Source: Gammaproteobacteria bacterium | Lineage (GTDB): Bacteria > Pseudomonadota > Gammaproteobacteria > Enterobacterales > Alteromonadaceae | Length of the DNA stretch: 64,000 bases | Direction: 5' to 3' | NCBI GenBank assembly: GCA_018825965.1 | Contig: JAHKAA010000035.1 | Span: 37,769-101,768, forward strand | Part shown: piece after piece, positions 38,683 to 47,854 of the stretch | How the letters are laid out: each line of letters opens with the position of its first letter | How positions within the stretch are numbered: the first letter of the stretch is position 1 | The notes under the pieces: model-generated | Database searches by the model: none | What the model saw: the letters and a program-made list of their open reading frames with translations, nothing else | Told to the model about the DNA's origin: nothing | Translations under genes and position numbers: made by a program

Positions 38683-41600
38683 CTAATCAAACTCAAACTT
38701 GTAAAGCACATCTACGGCGCTGTCTATGCCTTGTACTGCCTCCAGATAGAAGTTTTTCATCAGCTCGTAACGTAAGGTAAATTCGCCCAAAGAGTTAAAA
38801 ATACCTACACCGTATTTCAGTTGCAGTTTGGGGGATAAATAGCCGCTGACTGTGACTTGTGAGTCATCACCCGAGCCTGCAGTATCAAGAGTAAACTGTT
38901 CAAAACCTAATGCCTGACCTAACTGGCTGACCATGCCGTTGCTGTTGGCAATGCCAAGGCCAATTAAACCGCTGGTCAGTGGGTTACTTTTGCTGTCACC
39001 GCTGCCCGACAGGTCGCGCCCCATCAACAAGTAAGACAAAGCGTTGGCCTGAGGTTTGGATGGCTCGGAAAAAATCACCACAGAGGCCTGATCAGCTGGG
39101 CCGTTGACCCTGATCCCGGCTATCACATCATCTTCAGTCGAAGAGGGGTTACGAATGGCTTCGATATTTAAAAACGGCTGATCAACAGGGCCGTTAAAGA
39201 TCAGTTTGCCTTTGCGGATCAGCAAATCCTGACCGTAAGAGCGGAAAGTACCGTCCAGAATATTCACTTCGCCGCGTAAGCGTTGTTGCTGCTCATTCTG
39301 ACTAAACAGCAACTGGCCTTTTAACCTGCTTTTTAAGCCAAAAGCCTGCAACCTTACTTCATCCCCTAAAATCAAACGCATTTCAGTGACTAATTTCACT
39401 GAACTGGTAACAGCGCCACGGCGCACTTCCAGCTCTTTATTCAGCAAAATTTCGTCATCTGAGATCTGCACAGCATTTTGTGGCAAGTCATCTATGGCCA
39501 GATCAGCACGCGGAATTTGCACTGTGCCTTGCACTGCCACCACCTGATTTTGTGCCAGTACGGTAATTTCAGGATTGATATACACCAGACCCTGTGACAA
39601 GTTCAGTGGTAATTCCTGACCACTTAAAGCCAGTCTGGCCTGATAATTTTTCAAATCAAACCAGTCGGCATAACCTGATAACCTGGCTTTGCCTTCACCA
39701 CTTTGAATATCGGCGGTTAATATGGCTTTTTGCTGTAAAAAATCCAGCTGCATACTGCCTTGTTCAATATCCAGTGGCGCATTGATGCCATGCAGTTTGA
39801 CCTCAGTGACAGCGAGCTGACCGGATAACAAAGGCTTGTTCAGTGTACCGCTGGCACGAACCTGACCGTTTAAGGTGGCGACAAATTCACTTTGCTCCGG
39901 CAATAAAGTACGTAAAAAGCTTAAATCCAGCCGATTTAAGCTAAGCTCTGCTTCAAGTTTTTTATCCTCTGCGCTTAAATCCGGTAATGAAGCTGAGCCT
40001 TTCAGAGAGCGGTCTTCACTAAACTGCATCTGCCAGTCGCCGGATAGCTTTTTTGGCGTCAGCTGTACTGTTGCATTCCAGCTTTGCCATGGCAGTTGCA
40101 ACGGATTTACATCCGTTTGTCGCCAGCGGCCTGCTGTACCTGTGAGCTTGACTGATGCATTGAAGCCTTGTTTTTTGCCCCAGTTCAGTTGCAGATCTGC
40201 GGCTGCTTCACCTGTCAGTTGTTGGGATTCACCAATAAAAGGCTCCAGCAGCGCCAGTTGAAACTGTTGCAGCTTCACGGATAAGTCGCCCTGACTGCTG
40301 CTGATGGTGCCGGGTTTTTCCAGACAAAGCTGACCAGGTTCAGAAGTCCAGCAATGTGCAGCTAAAGCCAGTTGTTGTTTGGGCCAATCCAGCGCTATAG
40401 GCAGAGTGTCAGCCAAAGCCCAGTGACCTACAGGGGTTTGCAACTGAGCTTGCTGTACGCTGATCTGCCATTGCTGTTTAGGTTTAGCTTCGGCTGCTGC
40501 CTGCAGCTGGGCTTTGTAGTCAGTAGCGTCCAGTTGCAGTACCAGATCGCTGTTGTTTTTATTGCCTGTCATTAAAAGTTGGGCAGAATTGAGCTTCTGA
40601 CCAGACAGCATGCCTTTACCCAGCGTCAGTTCGAGTTGATGATCCAGATTATTGCTATTGATTTGTGCATTCAGGCTCAGGTTCTGCAAACGCATCAGCT
40701 TTTTATACCGCAGTTTTTCAGCTTGTAAACTTATGTCTAAGGCAGGGGAGCGTTGTGGCCCCGTCAGTTTAGCTTCTGCTGTCAGGCTGCCTTTAGCACC
40801 AACAATAGAACTCGCCAGATCGGGCGCTGCAACAGACAATAACATCTGCCATTGATCCGTCACTTCACCTTCGGCTTTGATGCTGTTATTGCCATGTTGC
40901 AGTATCAGGGTTTTGCTGCTTAATTTTTCTACATTTAAGGCGTTGCCTTTAGCGCTCAGTTGACCAGACAAAGACAATGGCTGCTGACGCACCTGGCCCT
41001 GAATAGCTAAAGCGGGTAATTCCAGTTGCCATTGCTGCTGGTGGTAACTGGCTTTGACCTGAAGATCACCACTTAACTGGCCTGGGTACTCTTTAAGCCA
41101 GGGGGCCAGCTGCAATTTGTCCAGTGCCAGAGTGGCATCCACTGCGAGCTCCTTGGTTAAATCCAGAGTTCCCGCACTGCGGACAGAGCCCAAAGAGGAG
41201 GTCAGGGTTAAGCTTGACCAACTGAATAGTGGCGCCTGCCATAAGGCTGTCAGTTGCAGCTGGCTGTCCGGAAGTTGCGGCAACTGTTGCTGGCTTTTTA
41301 CTGAAAGCTTCAGATCTGCCAATGAGCCTTGTGCCTCCACTGTCACAGCCTGTAGTTTGTATAAGGCTTCACCTTGCAATGGCCATTGTAAACTGCTGGC
41401 GTTCAGTTGCAGTGACAGCGGTAATCCGGCGGTCAGCGGTGCTATCTCTATCTGTGCTGTAGCTTGCTGAGCGCCTGTTAACTCCAGCTTGAGTTGTAAT
41501 TCTTCCAGTGAACCTGCAATGCTGCTGTTAAGCATCAGTGAGCCACTGTCTGCTTTGATAAAACCCTGCACTGCAAAAGGAGTGGAGTTGGTCAGGCTCA

Positions 41601-42432
41601 GTTGTGCTCCGGCATTGAGCTGATGGCCTTGTAAGTCAGCCAGGCTGCTTTCCAGCCGGGTCAGCTCAAGTGCAGTTAATTCAAATTGATCCGGGTTGGC
41701 TTGCAGTGAAAAGCTAAGCTGCTCTGCTGAGAATTGCTGAGCACCTGTGATTTCAGGCTGGAGTAAGGTGAGTTTTTTTACACTAAGCCATAAAGGCCAT
41801 TCAATGCGCTGTAACTCTGGCAACTGATAATGCCACCAGGCTTCTGCGCTGGCTGTTGTAGGTTGTTGTGGAGTGCTTTCAGGTAAGTGCAGTTGTAATT
41901 GCTCCAGCAGCGTCTCGCCCAACTGTATCTGCTGACCACCGAGTTTCAGCTTTGTGCTTAAATTATTCAGGCTCAGGTGCAGCTCGCCTTGTTGCAGGCT
42001 CAGATCACTGATATTCAACTGGTTAATACTGACTTTGGGTAATTCCGGCAGGCTATCTTCCGGTTGAGTTGCAGTTTCAGTGGTTGGACTGACTACAAGA
42101 TGCACACCTTGCACTCTGGCTGTATCTATACAAATCTCAAAACGGCCTAAACAATACCAGCCTACTTTTGCTGTCAGGCTGTTGACCCTGAGCTCAATCC
42201 CCTTTTGTGCAAAGTGCAGATCCGTCAGCGTAAAACCTTCGGCCAAGGTACCGCTGATCTGGCCCAGTTGCACCGGGCTCTGTTCTGGTACCAGTTTGAG
42301 CAGAAGTTGCAAAGGTTTATTGGTGTAAAACAACGCAACAAGAGCTAACAACAGGCCTAAACCTAAGGCTAAAAAGAATTTTTTAACACTAAAAGCTGAA
42401 CTGAGGTTTTTTACATCAGGCACTGTACTCAT
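38683..42432 (-). CDS. tamB: Translocation and assembly module subunit TamB
   Basis: A 1249-residue AsmA-like/DUF490 protein. An N-terminal membrane anchor (FFLALGLGLLLALVALFY) is followed by a very long beta-rich periplasmic region forming a lipid-conducting groove. The conserved C-terminal TamB domain ends with the LKYGVGIFNSLGEFTLRYEL stretch. TamB bridges inner membrane and TamA and acts in outer-membrane protein assembly and phospholipid transport. It overlaps tamA by 4 bp (ATGA). Confidence 0.95.
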   Translation of the reverse strand: MSTVPDVKNLSSAFSVKKFFLALGLGLLLALVALFYTNKPLQLLLKLVPEQSPVQLGQISGTLAEGFTLTDLHFAQKGIELRVNSLTAKVGWYCLGRFEICIDTARVQGVHLVVSPTTETATQPEDSLPELPKVSINQLNISDLSLQQGELHLSLNNLSTKLKLGGQQIQLGETLLEQLQLHLPESTPQQPTTASAEAWWHYQLPELQRIEWPLWLSVKKLTLLQPEITGAQQFSAEQLSFSLQANPDQFELTALELTRLESSLADLQGHQLNAGAQLSLTNSTPFAVQGFIKADSGSLMLNSSIAGSLEELQLKLELTGAQQATAQIEIAPLTAGLPLSLQLNASSLQWPLQGEALYKLQAVTVEAQGSLADLKLSVKSQQQLPQLPDSQLQLTALWQAPLFSWSSLTLTSSLGSVRSAGTLDLTKELAVDATLALDKLQLAPWLKEYPGQLSGDLQVKASYHQQQWQLELPALAIQGQVRQQPLSLSGQLSAKGNALNVEKLSSKTLILQHGNNSIKAEGEVTDQWQMLLSVAAPDLASSIVGAKGSLTAEAKLTGPQRSPALDISLQAEKLRYKKLMRLQNLSLNAQINSNNLDHQLELTLGKGMLSGQKLNSAQLLMTGNKNNSDLVLQLDATDYKAQLQAAAEAKPKQQWQISVQQAQLQTPVGHWALADTLPIALDWPKQQLALAAHCWTSEPGQLCLEKPGTISSSQGDLSVKLQQFQLALLEPFIGESQQLTGEAAADLQLNWGKKQGFNASVKLTGTAGRWRQTDVNPLQLPWQSWNATVQLTPKKLSGDWQMQFSEDRSLKGSASLPDLSAEDKKLEAELSLNRLDLSFLRTLLPEQSEFVATLNGQVRASGTLNKPLLSGQLAVTEVKLHGINAPLDIEQGSMQLDFLQQKAILTADIQSGEGKARLSGYADWFDLKNYQARLALSGQELPLNLSQGLVYINPEITVLAQNQVVAVQGTVQIPRADLAIDDLPQNAVQISDDEILLNKELEVRRGAVTSSVKLVTEMRLILGDEVRLQAFGLKSRLKGQLLFSQNEQQQRLRGEVNILDGTFRSYGQDLLIRKGKLIFNGPVDQPFLNIEAIRNPSSTEDDVIAGIRVNGPADQASVVIFSEPSKPQANALSYLLMGRDLSGSGDSKSNPLTSGLIGLGIANSNGMVSQLGQALGFEQFTLDTAGSGDDSQVTVSGYLSPKLQLKYGVGIFNSLGEFTLRYELMKNFYLEAVQGIDSAVDVLYKFEFD

Positions 42433-44138
42433 AATTCCGGCCCCAAACTAAAATGCAACTGCAAGGCCTGGTCGGAGGGCACATCCAGTCCCCAGGCAAC
42501 ATCAATACGAATAGGGCCAACAGGGGAGGCCCAACGCACACCTAAACCTACACCACGGTAAATCTCCGCTTTGTCATTCCAGGCGCTGCCTGCGTCAAAA
42601 AATGCCGCCGCCCACCAATTGCCTGACACCCTGTATTGGTATTCCAGTGCTGCTGTTGCCAGATAACGGGCACCCAACAGCTTGCCATCAGCGTCAACAG
42701 GAGAGATGGACTCGTAGGAATAACCACGAATGCTGTTATCACCGCCGGCAAAAAAACGTAATGAAGGCGGCAGCTCGGTGATGCTTTCTCTGACTATGGC
42801 TCCTGCATCAAAACGCATCAGATAACGATGGTCTTCAGAAAAAGAACCGATCCAGCCGACTCTGCTGCGTATACGCACAAAACTGCTGTCTGAGCCCCAG
42901 GCTGGATCAGAAATCTCTGTACCAATTAAGTAGCGGCTGGCTTCTGATGGCATGCTGCCACCACTGTCCCAGCTGCGGCTAAAACTGACACCAGGCATAA
43001 TCAGATTTGCACTGCCTGAATCCAGTCCTTGTTCATAGTCTTCATACAGCCAGCGCAAGGATACTGTTCTGTACCAGTTGTCTGCCAGCAACCAGTGCCG
43101 CTCCAGAGATGTGTTGTATTCCTGACTGCGGGTATCTTCTATATCTTTATTTTTTATACCAAAGTTCAGTTTGTAGAAGTCGTTACTGACGTTTTTCTTT
43201 GGCCATTTATAACCCGCTTCAACGGTTTGTTCAGGACCAGACAGCGCCATTCTGCTGTTAAAACTATGGCCTCTGTCATTTAACCAGGGCCTGTTCCAGT
43301 TCAGCTTAACCCGTGGACCTAAATCTGTGGAGTAACCCACACCGGTTTCCACTGTATTACGAACTTGTGGTTCCACTTTAATAGTGACAGCCAGCTGTTG
43401 TCCGGCGTTTTCCGGTTCATCCACAGTGACATCTATAGTGCGAAACCAGTTAGTTTCCGCCAAACGTTGATTCAGCTCACCCAACTGGCTCGACAAATAA
43501 GGTTCGCCGGGTTGAAAAGGCAGCAAGGAGCGAAGGCGTTCATCCCGAATTTGGCTGCCTTCAAAGGTGACGTCACCAAAGTAATAACGTGGGCCTGAAT
43601 CAAATTGGATATGAATAAAACCCTGTAATAAGCGAGGTGCCACTGAAAGTTCTTGTTTAACAAACTTCGACTGAAAATAGCCACGGCGCAAGGCCAGAGA
43701 GTTCAGCTGATTTTTGATGTCTTCATAGCGGCCATGATGCACCCTGTGATTCACTTTTGGGCCCAGTTGTTTTACCAAGCGGATAAATTCAGGATCGGTA
43801 GAGGCTTCACCTAAAATCTCTACTTTGACAGACTTCAGCCGCAACGCTTCACCTGGTTTGATGGTCAGCCGGAGTTTTTGTTTTTTATCTTTACCCACCA
43901 GGCTGGGTTCAATAGCCATGCGGTAATAACCTACAGCCCGGCCTGCAAGTTTGACATCTTCAATGACTTTGTTTTGAAAACGTCTGGAGCCCAGGTTGTT
44001 TTTCGCCGGTAACCTGTCCAGATAAAGTTCAATATTCTCAGCAAGGGGGCCTGAAACGCCCTTGAGTTCTATTTGGGGATGCGCTGCGGCGGCAGAGGCG
44101 GCAAACAGCGCCAGAATGGCCAGAGTCCTGTACAACAA
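42429..44138 (-). CDS. tamA: Translocation and assembly module subunit TamA
   Basis: A 569-residue Omp85-family barrel protein. After the signal peptide (LAILALFAASAAAA) come three POTRA domains (about 25-260) and a 16-strand barrel. Omp85 hallmarks are visible: the lid-lock-type motif RFFAGGDNSIRGY and the C-terminal PVGPIRIDVAWGL followed by LHFSLGPEL. It partners TamB, encoded directly downstream. Confidence 0.95.
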   Translation of the reverse strand: MLYRTLAILALFAASAAAAHPQIELKGVSGPLAENIELYLDRLPAKNNLGSRRFQNKVIEDVKLAGRAVGYYRMAIEPSLVGKDKKQKLRLTIKPGEALRLKSVKVEILGEASTDPEFIRLVKQLGPKVNHRVHHGRYEDIKNQLNSLALRRGYFQSKFVKQELSVAPRLLQGFIHIQFDSGPRYYFGDVTFEGSQIRDERLRSLLPFQPGEPYLSSQLGELNQRLAETNWFRTIDVTVDEPENAGQQLAVTIKVEPQVRNTVETGVGYSTDLGPRVKLNWNRPWLNDRGHSFNSRMALSGPEQTVEAGYKWPKKNVSNDFYKLNFGIKNKDIEDTRSQEYNTSLERHWLLADNWYRTVSLRWLYEDYEQGLDSGSANLIMPGVSFSRSWDSGGSMPSEASRYLIGTEISDPAWGSDSSFVRIRSRVGWIGSFSEDHRYLMRFDAGAIVRESITELPPSLRFFAGGDNSIRGYSYESISPVDADGKLLGARYLATAALEYQYRVSGNWWAAAFFDAGSAWNDKAEIYRGVGLGVRWASPVGPIRIDVAWGLDVPSDQALQLHFSLGPEL

Positions 44139-44271
44139 AATGCGAACTATCCTTTGTGTTAATACCGGACCAGCAAGGTCCGGCTTGGCTCTAAGAGTAT
44201 AACAGTCACAGAGAGTTCAGTACGTTTTCAAACGCTTAACAGGCCAATTGCGTCGACTGATTGCCGGAACT

Positions 44272-45441
44272 CTAGTCTTTCACCCTTGCAAATAAAAAGG
44301 TTTTTAGCAGCAAGGACCATTCGGGTTCTTTTCCATACATACGGATCCCTAATTCAAAGACTCTGCTGGCGGCATTTTTCAGCCAGAACAGGCATGCAAG
44401 GAGTAAAAGCAAAGATAACAGCCACTCCCACCAGGGCACAGAAACTGTGGCCATTCGCATCGGCATAGCCGCAAAAGACGTCAGCGGGAACAAGCTGAGA
44501 ATATGCATCAGGCTGCCTTCTGCATTGTCCATAGCACTGAACACTACACCCAGAGGCAGGCTGGGTAAAAACATAATAATCGAACGGCTGGAGTGGTTTG
44601 GATCGTCAATAGTGGCAGCAAAACCCGCCATAAAACTGTTGATTATCAATAAACCTAAACTGACAAAAATTAACGCACTGGCCAGTTCTGACGGGCTGAT
44701 CGGCAATACAAAAAAACCTTTGCCTTTCATCATAGAAATGGCCTGCAGCATGATGTAAAAAAACAAACCTGTGGTGATCATACTTTTTAGACAAAACAGC
44801 GAAATACCTAAAATTTTGCCGTCAATCCATTCTTTGCTGCTGATCAGGGTCAATAATTGTTCAGTGACCCGTTGCTGTTTTTCTGTGGTAATGGCGGTAA
44901 ACATAAAACCAAAACCTGAAAAGACACCAACAGCCATCAACAGCAGCAGGCCGCCGCTGACTAATTTTTGTTCTTTGTTTTGCTGGACTGAATCTTTTTT
45001 CAGAAAAACCAGCTGTGCATCAGGCAGGTTATCCAGAATCTCTTTTTGCTCTGTACTGAGAGGTAATTCGCCAATCCGTTGTTTTTGCAACCAGTTCTGT
45101 AGTTCCGGAGTTAGTTTTTCCTGCCAGCTGGCACTGGATTGTGCTGTCATCACCAGCTTATTGTTCTGCACCTGTACCACTAAGTCCCAGACATCACCTA
45201 TACCTGAGACTGCTGTTTCTGCAGAGTCGGCAGGAATTTGGCTAAAGCTATAACCACTGACTTTAGGAGCAGCGGCCTGACTGACCAGGGCAATTTTATA
45301 ATCATTGTCCAGCCAGGTTTTTACCACTGGCCAAAGGGCGGAAAACACTAAAAAGGCAGCCAGTATAGCTACAGTGATAAGCTCTTGTTTCCATTTGAAA
45401 TAACGTTGAAATTCAAAGACGGCTATAGTCCATAATTTCAT
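44272..45441 (-). CDS. ABC transporter permease, NatB/ABC-2 type
   Basis: A 389-residue membrane protein with one N-terminal span, a large extracytoplasmic region (about 45-170) and five or so C-terminal spans. This is the layout of ABC-2 exporters of the NatB/YhaP kind. The stretch FTAITTEKQQRVTEQLLTLIS followed by WIDGKILG is characteristic. It overlaps the ATPase gene by 4 bp. Sodium export is known for Bacillus NatAB, but the substrate here is unknown. Confidence 0.85.
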   Translation of the reverse strand: MKLWTIAVFEFQRYFKWKQELITVAILAAFLVFSALWPVVKTWLDNDYKIALVSQAAAPKVSGYSFSQIPADSAETAVSGIGDVWDLVVQVQNNKLVMTAQSSASWQEKLTPELQNWLQKQRIGELPLSTEQKEILDNLPDAQLVFLKKDSVQQNKEQKLVSGGLLLLMAVGVFSGFGFMFTAITTEKQQRVTEQLLTLISSKEWIDGKILGISLFCLKSMITTGLFFYIMLQAISMMKGKGFFVLPISPSELASALIFVSLGLLIINSFMAGFAATIDDPNHSSRSIIMFLPSLPLGVVFSAMDNAEGSLMHILSLFPLTSFAAMPMRMATVSVPWWEWLLSLLLLLACLFWLKNAASRVFELGIRMYGKEPEWSLLLKTFLFARVKD

Positions 45442-46403
45442 GCTGCAACTCCTTCTGCATCTTTAGGCTGAGATAAGGGCTGTTGTTGATTGTGTTGCTG
45501 CACTGCGGTCAGATACAACTGATGTAAAGCGGGTTGAATACGGCTGAAATCTGCCAGTTCTGCCACTGTGCTCAGCTGTTGTAATAACTGACTGACACTT
45601 ACATCAGGTTTTAATGTCAGTTGGAATTTGCAGCCGTCTATGGCTTTTGCTTCTGCCACTGCAGCTAAGTGATCCAAAGCCTCAGCAGGGAGCTGCTGTT
45701 CAAAACAGACTTCGAACCATTGTTGTGGGTCCAACTGCCGGCTGACCTGGGCCAGACTGCCCTGAGCCACCAATTGACCTTTATTGAGCAGCAGCATCTG
45801 ATCGGCTAAACGTTCAATCAGCGCCATCTGGTGTGCACTTAAAATCACAGTAGTGCCACTTTGTTTTAGTTCAGTCAGAATGGACAACACATGCTCCTGA
45901 TTGATCGGATCCAGGCCAGAAAAAGGTTCGTCCAGAATTAACAAGTCAGGTGTATGCATAACGCAGCTAATCAGCTGCACTTTTTGCTGATTGCCTTTGG
46001 ATAATTTAGTCAGGTTGTCGTCCATTTTCTCCAGCAGATCAAGCCGGGTGCACCAGTGAACTAAAGCTGTATTGATCTCTGCTGTGGTCATGCCCCTTAG
46101 TTTGCCAATATAGGTCAGGTTTTGTCGTACAGTTCTGTCCTGATACAGCCCTCTGTCTTCAGGTAAATAGCCGTAACAGCGTTGAGGCAAAGTGCTGAGC
46201 TCTTCGCCTTTATATTCAATACGGATCTGGCCTGAGTCGGGTCTGGTTAATCCGACCAGCATACGGATCAGTGAAGATTTTCCGGCGCCGTTAGGGCCTA
46301 GCAGCGCAAAAATCTGGCCAGACTGAACGTCAAAACTAATGCCATTAACCGCTTTGACTGTGCTGTAGCTTTTTTCTATCTGATATGCAGAAATCCTGAG
46401 CAT
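45438..46403 (-). CDS. ABC transporter ATP-binding protein, NatA-like
   Basis: A 321-residue ATPase with Walker A GPNGAGKSS, signature LSKGNQQK, Walker B LLILDEPFSGLDP and switch histidine in ILSAHQM. The C-terminal 90 residues form the DUF4162-like tail found in ABC-2 exporter ATPases. It powers the permease encoded next to it. The upstream gap to the divergent hydrolase gene should hold its promoter. Confidence 0.92.
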   Translation of the reverse strand: MLRISAYQIEKSYSTVKAVNGISFDVQSGQIFALLGPNGAGKSSLIRMLVGLTRPDSGQIRIEYKGEELSTLPQRCYGYLPEDRGLYQDRTVRQNLTYIGKLRGMTTAEINTALVHWCTRLDLLEKMDDNLTKLSKGNQQKVQLISCVMHTPDLLILDEPFSGLDPINQEHVLSILTELKQSGTTVILSAHQMALIERLADQMLLLNKGQLVAQGSLAQVSRQLDPQQWFEVCFEQQLPAEALDHLAAVAEAKAIDGCKFQLTLKPDVSVSQLLQQLSTVAELADFSRIQPALHQLYLTAVQQHNQQQPLSQPKDAEGVAA

Positions 46404-46581
46404 GATCTGTCCTTACAAGCAAATAAGAGGAATGAACTAAGCATATCAATGCACCTGTGGTAACAACAACCGGAAAATGTGACAAATTATTAACCTTGAA
46501 GCGGTCCGTTGCTGTTGTCAGCACTTTGTCATCTGCCTCAGTTAGAATGAATTTTCGGGTTATCAGAGCAGGATGGGACTT

Positions 46582-47316
46582 ATGATCATCAAAAGCCAAA
46601 TGACCATAGTGGTGCTGCCAGGTCTGGATGGGACCGGTACTTTGTATCAGCAATTGGCACAGCAACTGGCACCGGACTATGAGCTTCAGGTGATTGCATA
46701 TCCTTTGGATCAGCTGTGGGGTTACACTGAGTTACTGGACTATATCCGGCCCCAATTACCGCAAAGCCCTTATCTGTTGTTAGCCGAATCTTTTTCCGGC
46801 CCTTTGGGCATAATGCTATCTGCAGAAAAACCACATCATTTAAAAGCTCTGGTGTTGTGTTGTACTTTTGGCCGGAATCCGTTACCTGCTATTAAAGGTT
46901 TAGCCAGTGCTGTGGATAAATTGCCATGGAATGAACTGGTGCATCACTGGACTGCATTATGGTTGCAAGGGCGTTATGCCAGCCCGCAGTTATCTGCCTT
47001 GATGGGAAATGCGCTGATGATGGTGCCGGAACAGGTGATTAAGCACAGGGCTAAACAAACTCTGCAGGTGGACGTACTGGCAGAATTTGCGGCTTTGACT
47101 TTACCTTTGATGTATTTGCAGGCCCGGCAAGACCGGCTTATCTGGGCTTTTAATGCAAAAACCTTAAAACAGCTGCAACCTGATATGCAACTTGTCAGAT
47201 TAGATGCTCCACATTTTTTACTTCAGGCCATACCAGACCAGGCAGCCTGGCAACTACAACTCTTTATTGAAGAGCATCTTGTTTCAGCACAACAGCAGTC
47301 AATGCAGCTAGCCTGA
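46582..47316 (+). CDS. Alpha/beta hydrolase-fold protein
   Basis: A protein of about 244 residues with the alpha/beta hydrolase core: VVLPGLDGTGTLYQQLA (oxyanion region), the nucleophile elbow in LLAESFSGPLG, where the usual GxSxG is AESFSG, a late acid in ARQDRLI and histidine in LDAPHFLLQ. The catalytic set therefore seems complete. An ATG 9 bp upstream is possible, but the chosen one is better spaced from an AGGA site. The substrate cannot be told; it resembles small esterases or menaquinone-type lyases only in fold. Confidence 0.75.
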   Translation: MIIKSQMTIVVLPGLDGTGTLYQQLAQQLAPDYELQVIAYPLDQLWGYTELLDYIRPQLPQSPYLLLAESFSGPLGIMLSAEKPHHLKALVLCCTFGRNPLPAIKGLASAVDKLPWNELVHHWTALWLQGRYASPQLSALMGNALMMVPEQVIKHRAKQTLQVDVLAEFAALTLPLMYLQARQDRLIWAFNAKTLKQLQPDMQLVRLDAPHFLLQAIPDQAAWQLQLFIEEHLVSAQQQSMQLA

Positions 47317-47332
47317 GCCAGCTGCTGTGCTA

Positions 47333-47566
47333 TTAATGCGCCGGGTTTTTATCCGACTGAGCTGTCAGTAAAAACAGAATTTTATCCATATTCAGCTTTT
47401 CATAAGGCATTAAACGCTCAGGTTTACCCTCACGCAAAATAGATAAATGATCAGCGGTGAAGGCCAGCACAGCGGTGGACGTGGTGATGGTATTGCCTGC
47501 TACTTTGTACTGGCAGTGCGCCAGATCTAAAAAAGCCAGAATACGGGTACGGATACTTGTCATCAT
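47333..47566 (-). CDS. Small protein of unknown function
   Basis: A 77-residue protein starting MMTSIRTRILAFLDLAHC. It alternates short beta-like stretches (YKVAGNTITTSTAVLAFTADHLSILR) with a helical end and has no signal peptide. The start at 47566 has GGAG 8 bp upstream; a GTG-started version of 109 residues has a low-complexity extension and is less likely. Convergent with the hydrolase gene, 16 bp apart. I do not recognise the family. Confidence 0.55.
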   Translation of the reverse strand: MMTSIRTRILAFLDLAHCQYKVAGNTITTSTAVLAFTADHLSILREGKPERLMPYEKLNMDKILFLLTAQSDKNPAH

Positions 47567-47854
47567 GGGTTGAGCTCCGGTGTAGCGCTTTTTAATAATA
47601 GTCCCTGGTGGTGTACTACTTCTCTCACTCCGGGAGGAGTTCTCATGCATTGGCTCTGACACAAGTTAAGGTGACTTTGTTCCTTTGGCTGGATAAAAAG
47701 CATAAAAATTACGATGAATGCAGCCTGAAATCAGTTTAGCCGCTGTTATTTTGCGATTGATTAAATAAAAGCGTTCGTTTATTAATGTGTTTGTAACATT
47801 GTTAACTTCTAATGTTTGGCCGTTAAAATTATAAACAACTAAAAAGTGAACTCC